DNA from: Neelides folsomi
Lineage: Eukaryota > Arthropoda > Collembola > Neelipleona > Neelidae
DNA length: 64,000 nt
Reading direction: 5' to 3'
Assembly: GCA_034687125.1 (NCBI GenBank)
Contig: JAQGBZ010000251.1
Coordinates: 1 to 64,000 of the forward strand
The notes beneath the pieces were generated by a model. The model did no database searches and had not been told where the DNA came from. It worked only from the letters and a program-made list of their open reading frames with translations. A program made the translations under genes and the position numbers. Position 1 is the stretch's first letter. Each line of letters starts with the position of its first letter. Of this stretch, positions 46,996 through 59,890 are shown in pieces.

Positions 46996-47640
46996 TTAGA
47001 CACGCTTGTAAAGGCGAACGCATTTAACGTTTGGAGCTTCAAGGGTCAGCGTCATTTGAGTATCAGTGAATTCTCGAGTTGTCTGAAGCATCATTCCATC
47101 CAAATTTTGTGTATTCACCAATTTATTCCCTTCTTGTCGAACAGTTGATTTGGCCTTTAAATAAATTCATCCATTAATTACACTTTATATATTGATTAAC
47201 AAGCTTATGTTAATAATGATTAACAAATGAACACTATGTTAAATACGTCCTTATAAATATACCTTTCTGCCATCAAGCATTTCTTCGTCGAATTCTGTAT
47301 CCAATTTAAAAGATATCTTGTGGGTCTTAATTGTTGAAGTGGTCTTGATTGTGTACTCATCGCCGCCAAGAGTAATTTCCACTTTGGGGTTTAAATGAAC
47401 GCCGATATTCCGGTTAAACATTGATACACCTGTATACAAATTAATAAAATCATAAGTTACTCATTTATCATTTTTTGTTATTTAAACAAATGATAATTAC
47501 AATTGTTATCAAATTAACAAAATGTATTAATTGCTAAATGCTTCTGAAAGAAACTGAGAGTCCTTACCAATGACTTTCATATATTCCAAAAAGTTGTTCT
47601 TGTCAGCTTCAACAAGCTCGAAATTCCCAGTGAAGCTCAT
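46996..47640 (-). CDS. FABP: Fatty-acid-binding protein (cytosolic lipocalin-like iLBP family)
   Basis: A small cytosolic beta-barrel that carries fatty acids or retinoids. Exons: 47640-47568, 47429-47263, 47154-46996 (132 aa; all phases fit, standard length for the family). It begins MSFTGNFELVEADKNNFLEYMKVIG, covering the first strand and helix-turn-helix lid. It continues with KVEITLGGDEYTIKTTST and FKLDTEFDEEMLDGRK, and ends VKCVRLYKRV, which keeps the Arg-x-Tyr pair that binds the carboxylate. Introns 1 and 2 are at the classical FABP positions (after about codons 24 and 80). The classical third intron is absent, so exons 3 and 4 are fused. A poly(A) signal follows closely. Confidence 0.96.
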
Positions 47641-50600
47641 GATTGAATTGATGAATGCAGCGAATTCGAAGGATGGAGACAATCTGAAGAGAACCTTTCT
47701 GATGAGTCTAAGAAGAGCAAATGGATTTTAAGTAGGAGGAGGTTGGGGTACAGGGTGGCGTGATAACTTTACTCTCATGCCCATGTCAATGTCTGTTTTT
47801 TAATTGGAACAATTGAGAAAATAAAAATCACTTTTTGTCCATTCACGAGAGGGGGATTCCACTCACAATTCCGATTTATTAAAGTTGTAACTTGAGGTTA
47901 TGAATACTATTAACCAGTTGTAAAATTACCAGTCATAAAAGGCTTGTATTCAATAATGAACTTGAATCGAGTTAAATACGTACGAGGACCTCGATTTTTT
48001 TACAAGTTCATCAATTAAAAGAACATGTTATGAAATTATTCATAAGTAAATACATACATAGATCAATATTAAGTAGAGTTAAGACTGGAAAATGGCAATG
48101 TATTTATGTAGGAGTTCATCAAGTAAATACGTAAAACTGCTTAATTAAGGAAGTTCATTGTTGTGGTAAATGCTTAATGCCTGCTTCACATAGCATAATT
48201 CATACTTATAACTAATCGTACAAGTTCATAAAATAAAATTCTGGTATTGTTTTCACGTATCTTATGACTTATGACTGTAATTGTTTTTGTTGTGAATTTT
48301 TTACTTACAAACAACAGAATCTTCTTTGTAGCTTCTTGAAATTAAGTATTTAAGTATGTTGAACAGCTAACGAACAAACTTTCCTATATCAAAAGAATCA
48401 AAATATTTTATATAGTAAAATCAGAAAAAACCATTATATAAAATATATTTCATATGTACCTATGATTTCGAACCTTCAACAAAATGATTTTTTCTGGATT
48501 TACCCTGTGGTTTTATAACAATTTGAAAAGGTGTGAGGAAATACTGAGGTTTTTTACAAAAAACCTTTATTTACGAAAATTATGCAATAAAGTGTGTATG
48601 CAAAAAACATGATCTAGAAATGTATTTTCGAAGATTTCTATAGATCCATAAGGATCTAGAGTTCTTGGATGAACCAGATTTTACATTATACACTTACAGT
48701 CACAAACCTACATGCAATACACTTAATGTTAATGTGGTTTGATACAAAAATTACAGGTAGGTTATTTAGCATAATAAGTATTGTGTTCATCAAAATATAC
48801 CAATGAAAATAATAATCAATAATTATATACTGGTACTTATGGTTAGTATTTTTAATTCAAATAAGGTTAAACATGCATAAAAGCTAATCCTCCAATTTAC
48901 AAATACCTAATATATTATACTTATTAACTTTATAAATAACTACCATACTGGACATACTCACCATGTAATATGTGCACAAAATTCCGTATACGTAAAATCT
49001 AAATTTAAGTTGTAAATGTGTGCAACATTTCCACTAGATCAGTCAAATCTGTAAAAACATATTTTAGCGAAAGTTATTAAGATATCTTATCTCTGCCTTT
49101 ATAAATAACGTCTCAGCCATTTTATGTCTCAGAAATGGTATGATTAAGCGATTATTTAACAAAAGCATCATCTTCAGAATAAGCAACATATCAATGGGAA
49201 TTACTTATTTATGCGACCTTTTATAGTCGATGTCAGCTGCCTTTTCACTAATGCCACTAATTCCAATGCTTGCAGGTTTAAACGAAATCTTATTATGCAT
49301 TTATAAAGATGAAGATGAATAAAAGTAATTCTGTTTACTACATGATACATTCATCACATTGGATAGAATATTGAATGAATCAACTTTACGATGACCTCTG
49401 AAAGATCAAAGATAAGCTAGCACTAGAATTATCGCCAACAGTATATGAATCTCATGAACTTGAATTCAGATTCAAACACAGAAATACACAAGTTTCAACT
49501 CTTTCAAAGATATTAGTAGTAAACACGTTTTAGCCATTCAAATATCTATTATATTACAGTTCACAAGTTCAAAATTAATTTTCAGATGTTATTAAATCTA
49601 CGAAGATAAAATTGTGAGAAATGTTTAGATCCACTATCATAAATTATTACATATTTGCCATTTTTTTTATTAGAAATGAATATTATCATTTCATCCTACA
49701 TTCTGACACGAAGTTTTTTTTTAATTATAAATGTTGTAGGTATAACAGTAGTAGTAGTAGTACCCTTACAGTATCGTATGGCCATACGAAGTCATTTTAG
49801 TTATCAGACGATCAAAAATTATTGATAATTTCTTTATTGGCTTAATCGTTATTATATGGCTATTCTATACTTTCAATTTCATTAACTAGTCCAAACATGT
49901 AACTAATTAGTTTTATGTATGGATCATGAAAAATTGCTACTTGTAAGTATGGAACATTTGAGCTCATCATCTCATTCATACGTATAGTTTAGAGTTAATG
50001 GCCTAAAAAATACAGAAAATGAAGGCCACTGTTCTTAATGGGATCAAACATTAACGTTCAATTAGACTTTAGACTTTGTAAACTTGTATACTTTAGCAGG
50101 AATTCTAGCAAAAGTTGCAAAACTTTGCTTTCAGGAATAAATTCATCATAATTAAGTGCTTGTATAGGTAAATAGGTATAGTATTATGGTTGTTTTGATA
50201 AAAAAAGTATATTTTAAGTTACAGATTGAACTATTGTTTTTTCGTTTTAAATATGTAAGTTCGCCAATAAGAAAAAAATTACTAACACTAGCATGGTAGA
50301 AGATATTAGAATTTGTTATTAGAATTTCGAGGAATTCTAATAACAAGCACAATTTTTTAAAAAATATATAATTCTTAACCATTTAGTTTGAAAAAATTCA
50401 GAAATATTGAATTACATAAATGCAGATGCATACCATAGTGTAATTACGTAACTAAAAGGCATAATATTATAGAATGTTGATGTATAATAACCGGTTGTAT
50501 GTAAAATAACTTGGCTTGCAATACCAGAAACAACCCAAGTAAATAAAGAAGAAATTACTAAATACATTATTTTTACATTGCAGGTATTCATATATATGTA

Positions 50601-51297
50601 ATATGTAGGTTTAATAGTCGGTTTAATAGTATAAGTTACTAGATCGATTTAATCAGTTATGAGTTTTAGAATTAATAAAAGTAAAAATCATTTAAAATTT
50701 TAACAAATTACTTATAAGGTAGTTAAATGGGTTAAGGCTAGGTTGCTTAACCAAGTTAAAACTTAAAACCTTGTATTGTAGAAGCATAAGGTAACTTTTT
50801 GGTGGTTTTTAATTACATAATAATTATTATACGTTGATTCTAGATTTTATTTTAGCCATCTTTATAAAATAACATTTTGTAAAAATTCAATCTGGCATAT
50901 GCAATTCTTTTGTTAAATTACGATTAAACTAAACTAATTTTATCGGTCAATGTCTTTGCTGTACTCGAGGGAGCTAACGAGCTAACAAGGAGCTCATGGT
51001 TCATTATCTTTACATATAAGTTTGTGCATTGTAAATTAAATATTTAAGATACAATATTAATATGGGCATATGCATTAATTTCTCTTATGCTCGACTTTGA
51101 TATTCCATGTTTATGTTTTCTCTTGAAATATACTGATTCATACTTACAATTCATAGGAGATAACCTTTTGATGTTTTGGCCTATTTTTTTAAACAAAACG
51201 AGTTGCAAATTTTGGATGTGAGTTAGTCCTGTCACCAGACTTTTTCAATTTGCTTCATCTTTAGTCAGAGCCTTCTGTCTCAAGTATTCTCATTAAA
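47641..51297. other. Intergenic region, AT-rich
   Basis: This is 3.66 kb between the divergent FABP and crystallin-like genes. The first ~200 bases are less AT-rich and probably contain the FABP promoter (TTAAAA in gene direction near 47731). The rest has short ORFs only and a small AGT trinucleotide run near 49749. No gene or long repeat was recognised. Confidence 0.6.
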
Positions 51298-52191
51298 ATG
51301 TGTTTATTCAAGAAGTTATTAAACTTTGGACTTTTGTTTTGTACGATTTATTTCATTAGTTCAACTGTTGCTTATATTCAAGCTCGAGATAAACTTCGAG
51401 CTAACGTGAGCTGTGCAAGGCTTTATGAAAAAAGATTCTGGGATGGAAATTCAACAGAATTCAACAATTTTGAGAAGAAAACGACGCTTGGCATTTGGAA
51501 CAGTCGAGCTCAATCAGTCATTGTGAAGGATCGCTGCACTCTCACACTCAAAGACGATGCTGGGAAAACAAAAATCCAAGATTATGATGTAAACAATCTC
51601 GTTAAATCCTCTCAAGCACATTAATCTTTTCTAAAGTTTAAGATTATCCATGTTTTAGATTATTTAATTTAATTACTTTAATTATTATTTTACAGATCCA
51701 CTGTCTATGGAAGGTAATTTGGAAAGCTCCAATAAAGTGGAGATTCATCAATTCCATTTGGCAAGTTGAGTAAGATTGTTTTAATTAAAAACTATTGTAG
51801 TGGAACAAAAAGGCCACGGCTGGGTGCTGCGAATGCGGTGGGTGTGTGGCTTATCATGATTATCCGGAGGAAGTCCCTTGTGCGAAACTCTTCCAAGCTA
51901 GGTCATGTAGTTTTTGCCGAGGAGAAAACTTGGCCGTAAATGTGAATGAGGCTGGAGATTCTCTCCCGACTTCCTGGCAGTACGGCGTCGCTTCAATGAT
52001 AGTCAAATCTGGATGCTTTCTAAATGTCTCTGACAAGACGGGATTTAGAGGAAGAAATGAAACTTTTTGGGGAGCACACGATTCTCTCCCGAGGGTAAAC
52101 TTCTCAAATTATCGCGACTTTCTAATTATTCCTTTTACAGCTATGGCACAATCGGATCGCATCCTACAAGTGCTGGTGCCAGTCTGGATAA
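51298..52191 (+). CDS. Secreted beta/gamma-crystallin-like protein
   Basis: Proposed exons: 51298-51588, 51696-51713, 51801-52094, 52141-52191 (217 aa). The N-terminus MCLFKKLLNFGLLFCTIYFI is a clear signal peptide. Two Greek-key pairs follow. Domain 1 has ARLYEKRFWDG, LGIWNSRAQSVIVKDRCTLTL, then WNKKATAGCCEC. Domain 2 has CAKLFQARSCSF, SWQYGVASMIVKSGCFLNV, then LWHNRIASYKCWCQSG and the stop. The repeated W-N-x-R/K-A-S pattern and Y-x4-W-x-G are the beta/gamma-crystallin signature, and the many cysteines suit an extracellular protein. Exon 2 as drawn is an 18-base microexon (IHCLWK) needed to reach the second half of domain 1. A longer version ending at about 51768 also keeps the frame but uses a poor donor. 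Role unknown; secreted relatives exist in many invertebrates. Confidence 0.62.
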
Positions 52192-54181
52192 AATGGCTAC
52201 TAGGGATTCTCCAAGACAGAAGTTCATTTACTTATTCGCTCCAATATTCTTGCTCATCCTACTGAATATCCATATACAGCTCTCTATTGAGTAGTTATTA
52301 TAGAGTTTAAATCTTAACCCACTTTGGAAATGTTAAAGGTATGCTTTAGATGCTATTTGTTACAAAGATTGGGAAAACTAATTCAATTATTATCATTCAA
52401 GCGAGAAATATTTAATTCAATTTAGTGCCTTAAAGTACGTTAATAATTTTTAATATTAAGTATGAACGGATTTAGTTTAGGTAATTGAGAGGCATTGTGT
52501 AGAAAAGTAATTTGAAATATAATTAGGAGTGTTTGTAATTTATTATTTAATGTGCGAATTTTCTTTATATTTATTGCAACTTGCGAATTAAAGGTCTTAT
52601 AGGTTCATTAGATAATTGTTCAAAGGTTATTTATTAGTTGTGTTTTTTTGTTATTCAAAATGCCTCTGTATATTCAATGCATACCTAAATAATGGACAAG
52701 TACAGTAATTTAATAGCAACAATATTTTATAATATCTACAAATACTTAAATGCCAAAAGATAAATGTAGATTCAATACACCAATTATAATTTCACATCAT
52801 AAAATAATTTAGATTTCAAATATTATACTTGTACACATTCTACGTATTTATGTTATTAAGAGAGTGTTGAGATTATATGAAATATATTAAAATCGTAAAG
52901 ATCACTTTATGTGCAAAAGGCATGATTGATCCACCTTTCCCATTCCTTTCAAGAGCAATTTAGACGAATAGAAAATGAAAGAAATGCCAACTTTGACTTT
53001 TTTATTACTCTTATTACTTTTCATCTTTCGATTTGGTTCAAGTATTCACAAATTCTCAATTTCATTTCATCATTGAGAATTCAAAAAGGATCCTGGCTGT
53101 TAAATAAATTATTAGTTTCTGATTCCATCCACCCTATGTTCCTCTATGTCGTCTACTATCTGTACACAAATGCGAAGCCCAATATTGCCAATACACCATT
53201 GATATAAAAATACATCTTTATCATGTAGTCTGTAGTATAATATGCTCAAAAGGTCATAAAGTCATTATAGTATTTAATTTCGCATGGAATAATATACGAA
53301 TGTAAATGTATATTTGGTAATTTGACATTTATTGGGTATTCAGGATTTCTCAATAAAAAACATAAACTTAATTATGCCATTCATTGGCAATTTCAAAGAA
53401 TTATATTAAAATGCTGATTGTGTGATAATAAATATATTGTGCTTTTTAAAATTATTTATATAAATTACTTCAAAACAATAACTATTACTAAACTAATTGC
53501 CTATAAATCATATTTTTGTATGTATGAAGATAACATTAAGTACTTTACTTAATTTTATATTTAGCGTTATTTATTTATTTACTAATATTAAAATATTTGA
53601 ATATTTAATCGAAAGCGAGTCATGCTTTTTTAATACTACTTAAATTAAACTTCAATACCAATAAAATTATAATGGGATTTTTCAAAATGCAATACCTTTA
53701 TATTATGAAAATGCAGCATTGCATCTAAACACTAAATTACCGTGATAAATATTTAAATTATACTAAAATGGCTATTTTGAAGGCAATCACGTCTAAAATA
53801 ACAATCTCTAAAGTGTAATAAAGTATATGATCGTAGAGTAGATATTTTATGTAGGATAAGATATATTTTATATCATATGATATCACTTTACTACCTCTCA
53901 AGATACGAGTTATTGATTTTAACAAAAGTTAAAGTTCCATATTATACCCATTACCAAAAGGAAGATACATGCATAGTATGCATAGGTAGTATGAAACTCG
54001 TTAGGTTCGTGCCACATGTCGCCTGAATATTAAAATCTTGTATTTGCATTGGCGAACAGTTAGCAGACCAATATGTAGGTAGTTTGTCTATGCACTTTGG
54101 GAATTTATCTTTGTGTTTCCAGTATTATTTATAAATAAGCATCTCAAAATTTAATTTGCCTTTATATTTTTTATTTAGTTA

Positions 54182-54511
54182 TTAGAATTGAAAATCCCGT
54201 CGAGCATTATACTTAAGAATATGATGAGAAAGGGAATCAGGGAAAGGATAAAGTTCAAATTTTGAAATTCGTCTTATATAAAGAGAAGGATTTAACTTTT
54301 TGAGTAAGCTGTTAGTAATCGAGTCAATTGAGAGTCTGAGAAGTAGAAAAGATGGCTTGAGGGTGGGCGTTAAATTGGAAGACTCCCCTGAAGGACATTC
54401 CTTTTTCCATAGTTGAGCGCTTTCATTCTCATCCACTTGAAGTGAAGTGGGAGAAAGCCGCAGCGAATCCTTCCTTATTTTATATGTGACATTAGAAATG
54501 TCAATAGTCAT
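54182..54511 (-). CDS. Hypothetical small ORF (109 aa)
   Basis: An ATG-started open frame, unrecognised. It begins MTIDISNVTYKIRKDSLRLS, is mixed polar with a Ser/Leu/Pro-rich middle and ends NARRDFQF. It has no signal peptide, membrane segment or known motif. It is unusually long for a >70% AT neighbourhood and coincides with locally higher GC, which is the only support. It could equally be an exon-like chance ORF. Confidence 0.22.
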   Translation of the reverse strand: MTIDISNVTYKIRKDSLRLSPTSLQVDENESAQLWKKECPSGESSNLTPTLKPSFLLLRLSIDSITNSLLKKLNPSLYIRRISKFELYPFPDSLSHHILKYNARRDFQF

Positions 54512-55780
54512 GGTCTATATTGTCATAGCCTTCTTTAATCTTGAATGAAATGTCCAGTAGCCGACTTTGAAATCAGAAAGGAATCCCGACCTAGATAAAA
54601 TAGTAGTACTTTAAAACTTTAAATTGGGGTGTTTAAAAATACTACTAAAAAGGTAAGTACTTTAAATAAATACATTAGTAGTAGAAGTGTTTTAAGAGCA
54701 GAGGACTACTGAGCTTTTAAAAGGGCATATGCGCCTTATAGAAACTTTAATCATCGATTAATTAAATAAGTGTAGTTCTGTAATACCTACATTACTTGGA
54801 TTAATAAAGTTAAATAGTACTTACTTGACTTTAATAATAATAATAATGTATGATGACAGTAATATAGGATAAGTATTCATAATTATTAAAAGAGCTAATT
54901 GTTTTATCCTTCATTCACATTTAATATAAAATACAAACTTACTTTATGTATTGGTACCAAATGAGTGTAGTAGTATACGTAGGTAGGTACATATTTTATT
55001 TGATATTGGACTGTATTGTATAGAAAATAGAATGTACCTTATGTAATCAAAGTAATTCTATTGGAGAAAAGCCAACGCACTTAAATCACTTCTTTGGTTC
55101 ATTTCCAATTCGGAAAATTCACACCTTTGTATTAGTTTCTGTTCTAAATTAACACACTCCTCTATTAATATTATGCTTGATAAAGACGAGCTTCATAATT
55201 AAAACTTTCTTAATTATTCATAAAGATTTTCTTCATTAAAGAAATGACTTTGATCCAATTTTGAAAAGGGTTTATGCTCATTATTATGAAAGTTTGACTT
55301 GTTAATCCAAAAATGTAATTTGGCGAATGTACTATAACTATTTGACAGCTTTAAAATTGTATGAGAATCAAAATTAGGAATTAAGGTTAATGTATGCCTG
55401 TACTAACTTTAAGTATAATATATCGAGTTTCGTATTTTCTTTCACAAATTTCTGCAATAGAAGGACTACCACATGTTTAAATGTTGAATAAATGTAAAGC
55501 TTTTTCCTATTAAAAATCTAAATATTCGACAAAAAAATTGAGTAACTATTTATATAGTACAGAACAGATAGCATACAATATTTAATCAGTAAGACGCTGA
55601 AATCATCATAAAAGTATCAATATACAGATATCTTATAAATTCTGTTATGTAATTGAAGGGATAAAGAGATAAAGAAATCACAAAATATTAGTTATTTATA
55701 AAGAAAAGCGGATAAAATTATGTGGATCAGCGATAAGTTCTGAGTTAAGCAAGAGGATTGTGATTTTATGAAATGTTTGA

Positions 55781-56032
55781 ATGGTTTATTATGATTCAAC
55801 CTCCCAGCCGAATTGGAAGAGCTTAAATAGGAGGAAAGAGAGCCTTTGGAGTAGTTTGGGGGGATCAACTATAAATCTTCATCGAAATGAACTCAACCAA
55901 TGGAGAAGTTTATATGAGAAAATCAGAAAGCCACAAAAAGTAAATAAAAGAAGATTTGAAGAAATCGGATCAACAACAAGGGCAAATAAAGGGAAATCCT
56001 TCAGACAGAAAAATAAATCTTTTATGAAATGA
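55781..56032 (+). CDS. Hypothetical small basic ORF (83 aa)
   Basis: An ATG-started open frame, unrecognised. It starts MVYYDSTSQPNWKSLNRRKE and ends with a Lys/Arg-rich tail (KGKSFRQKNKSFMK). It is strongly basic with no hydrophobic segment. No splice context, promoter or family was recognised. The balanced amino-acid usage differs from the Ile/Asn/Tyr/Phe-dominated junk ORFs nearby; that is the only reason to list it. Confidence 0.2.
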   Translation: MVYYDSTSQPNWKSLNRRKESLWSSLGGSTINLHRNELNQWRSLYEKIRKPQKVNKRRFEEIGSTTRANKGKSFRQKNKSFMK

Positions 56033-59000
56033 ATACAAAAGTTTAACTTTTACATTTATGATAAACCAGTTCAATTGACAAGAAAACCATCATTCCCAGA
56101 AACATTTTTAACAATGTCGTTAGCAAACCATGAACCACTGCATTACACAACATTTCACCTTTCAATATCTCTCTTTATTTTACCATTAATAAATTTAAAA
56201 CAATTCCGGAAATCCATTGTTTGTTTGAACACACTTTATACAATATACCTACATACAACCTAGTAGTTATGTATAGTAGGTAAAATTAAAATCGATGCTA
56301 AACACTTTTTGATATTGCAATTCAACTATTTAATATTTAGGTTAAGTTAGGATTAGCATTTGGTCTGTATTATTGTATTTTCAAGAATTTTTCCAGAAAG
56401 TGAGATTTCATTCTTATTTACCAAATTAATATTTTCTAAAGTGTAACAATAAAAGGGCTAATAAATTCAATTTTCACTGACGTAAAAAGGTAATAGAGAA
56501 ATGAAAACTTCAAAATTTCCCCTAAAGCTCATTATCCTGAAAGTCCCTTCCCCCAGTTCCCCTTCATTGGATATGGTCGCTAATGCATGTAGTTAAAAAG
56601 CAGAAAGGGTTCTGACATTAAGAGGAAATAACATTACTTTATGAGCTTTCTCCCATTAACTCTGCCCTATCTTCAATTTGTAGACTTAAGCGCGTCCCCT
56701 TCATCCTATTAGGAGTTTAGCACGGCCAACATCTTGGTTTTCCTCATGGTCCTCTTTCTCCAGGGAAGGTCGAATCATTCGATAAGAGATAAAGGAGATC
56801 ATTTGTTTAAAAATTAAAATGAAGAAGGGATTGAAAAGGGCTGAATATATCCCAGCAGATCAGAATAAATGACTCTCTTACTTGGTTAGTTAAGCTAAAT
56901 AGAATTGTTATTTGGAACTCGGTCGAATTTCGGAAAATTGCGTATTCCATTAAGCTAACTTATTTCATGCGTTTCACATCCATTGTATTGGGAGTTCCTT
57001 ATTCGCACAAGAGAAAAAAGGATTTTTCCATTGGACCAAGATCGAAATTGAAACTGAGGCGGTGAATGTCTTCGAATGTATGTAATGTGAGGTTGTAAAG
57101 ATGGGGAAAGCACTTGTCCCGATTTAAAAAGAGCGAGACAAAAGGCTGTTGTGTTCCTACTTAACACATCCACGTTTTGGACCGAATGAAACAAAATGTG
57201 TCTTCTCAATCCCCTTATGATCCGAGTATAGTATACAAGAGAAGAGGAGAATTCAATTAAATGGGGTCCTCGTTTATTCCAATTGCTTTTCATTAGTCCA
57301 TCCGTTTCACTCCTTATTGAAGAGACATTCCTATTCGAGTTGAGCTGAGGAAGCTGAAATCAATATCTTTAAGCCACCTAGCCCCTTCAGCGCCACACCA
57401 ATAGAATTTTCTATTTTCTAATTCTCCCATTTGAATGCATGCTTGAGAGCTCATCTCTTCCTCAAAGATCTCCTCCGTTTGCCCTCCGGAGTTGATATGG
57501 AATTGGAAGCTGAGGTTTTCCATTCACACCACCTCTCTCCCACACACGAGGACTTCAAAGGAGAAAAACCAATATTTTCTTTATGACCTGTGAAAACTGG
57601 GAATCCGACTCACTTATAACAATGAGTTTGATGACATGGGGCCTCAACCCTTTCCTCAAATCAACTGGGAAATGATGATGGCCTGCTGGGGAAAACGTTC
57701 ATAAAAGGCTTTTTTATCATGAAAGTGATAGGGCTTTTCCAAAAAGTGCTCTTTCGAAGGCTACGGCAAAACTTAATGGAAAAGTTCGCTTTTGTAAACT
57801 TTACCAATTTTGTTCTTCAAATTGTCAATTTATCCTATTATTCTCAATTGATGACAAAGTAATAAACCAGGCATTAACGTATTATTCATCATAAACTCAA
57901 TATTAAATCCGATTCGAGGACTTTGTAATAATGGAAATATTATCAAGTTTTAGCCGAGTCAGTCAGTTGAAGTCAACTTCAGTTATTAATTTTACCCGTA
58001 TTAATTTACGAGAATTTAATTTCAAATTCTCTAATGTATACATATTTTCTTTGCGCAATGACAAATTATGCTAGTGAATCGTTATTATTTGTAGTTATAT
58101 TAGATTTTACAAGTCGATATTAAATAGGATGTGTATTGAATGTACCATATACCCATGTACTTATTTACACATTTCACCACAGATATACAGATACTGTATT
58201 TGTATCTCTCGTATTATTTTCACACAGATTGATTTGTTGTTGTTTTCTGAAGCGGCTACCGCATTATTAAATGAGAAGCACTTCACGGATGTCAATGTTG
58301 AAACTATAATAATATGGTATGGATATTATAAAATTAGGTCATACCAAGAATATTAAAATATGTATAGTGGCCATACTGATTTATACACAAACATAAGATA
58401 TTAGCTACTACGTAGATTTATACTAAATACTAACATTAAGTTCATTGTTAAAATGATACTCGTATAAGTCGTATACCTACTACATATATACAATATTAAA
58501 ACTTTAAGATTGACTACTTGTGAATTTACTTTCGCATTATTTCATCGTTAGCAATATACATAGTCCTCTATGTATGAAGAAATGTGCGTATTTTCATTTA
58601 TGTATGGTTAAAGATATCTCTATTGCTTTCAATTTATAAGAGAAAGTATTTCCAAGGGCTCTTTGTTAAGAATTTATTAAGCTCGCGAAAAGTGTACTTT
58701 ATACGTTTCGACGCATTCCATACTTTGAGCATGTGACCATACATAAATTATTTATAATCTAAATTTTGAACTGACTTTGAGAACTTTAAAGGCAAACTCC
58801 AGAGTCCTTAATTAAATTTTTGCCTTTTGATGCTATAATGAAGGATGGATAGAGGGATAAATGGAGAAGTGGTCGGACTCTGCGTAATCATGTACTCATT
58901 TGATTTCCTACATTTATTAAAAACTCCTTTGAACCTTTAGGAAAGAGCTCTTTAGCTATCACTATCACATATTCGATTTGAAGTAGTACAAGAACCTTTT

Positions 59001-59473
59001 GAAATTTTCCTACAATTCAAAACATAAGGAAAAGCGTATCTAACAAATGGAAGGCGCCCAGCTGGAAAACGTCCCAATTTTTCACTTGTTAAGCATTTCT
59101 ATTGTCGGATTCTTTATTAACCTTTTATTCGTAAATCCTATCTTGGGTGAAAGTGCAATTTACTATCAAATAGCATAACTTACAGGGTGATAGGGTAGGG
59201 TAAGAATTTGAATAATAATAACTTAAGGTTTTGCTACAATGCGCAATGATAGAATTTTTGCAGAAATCCAGGAATAAAGAATATTTATTTATTATAATTG
59301 GGCACAACGCACAATTCTTGGAGATAATTTGCAAGTTTTGCAAATTTCATACGTAAATGTTGACTATGCACCAATATTTCATGCCATGTATTATTACATG
59401 CTAATATTAGATACTTTTTAGTGAAGTTCAGTAATATTATTTTCATTTCTGAAATAAATACTACTTTTATATA

Positions 59474-59890
59474 CAGGGGATTCCTTAATGTGCTTTCTTT
59501 TTTTAATGGACAATCACCTTAAAATAGTTAAAGGTAAAAATCTGTAATTTTGTCTGATGAGTGGGGAATATAATAAGCTACTATGCAGCCAAATATAAAC
59601 CGGAATGGTCAACCCGTTAATAAACGACAGCCACTTTTCTTTGAGAAAACGCAATTTTCTTCTAAATTGAGCTCCGGTTGCTATGTGCAAACGATCATTT
59701 GAGGCAGTAAAACGTCGTTTTTGCTACGCTGCATTGAAGCGAATGGAGCTCAAGTTGGGAAACTTAGTTCATGAATAATAAATTATATGATATATAAAGA
59801 ATGGTGTAACCAAATTTCATGAACTTTGGTTAATGATTAAAAAAGATACAGTTCATTAAATAAAAGGAAAGCACATTAAGGAATGCCCTG
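59474..59890. mobile_element. 417-bp MITE with CAGGGxATTCCTTAATGTGC termini
   Basis: Left end CAGGGGATTCCTTAATGTGC then TTTCTTTTTTTAATGGAC; right end as reverse complement CAGGGCATTCCTTAATGTGC then TTTCCTTTTATTTAATGAAC. The inverted repeats are about 40 bases with few mismatches. The left end is preceded by TA. The interior has no meaningful ORF. CAGGG ends next to TA fit a non-autonomous Tc1/mariner derivative. Confidence 0.85.

Larger units (their letters stand above)
52192..59473. other. Gene-poor AT-rich region with weak ORF candidates
   Basis: This is 7.3 kb with no recognisable family. Two ATG-started open frames (54511-54182 minus and 55781-56032 plus) stand out because they are long for such AT-rich DNA; they are listed separately. 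An island of higher GC runs from about 56,500 to 57,800 and resembles the composition of kindlin intron 1. Its ORFs (56955-57293 and 57314-57523 minus) show no motif. Confidence 0.55.

Noticed and set aside
52067-52294. Alternative C-terminus of the crystallin gene ending in a hydrophobic GPI-like tail
   Set aside because: It is in another frame; no GT-AG junction joins it in phase to the crystallin exons, whereas the IASYKCWCQSG end completes the domain.
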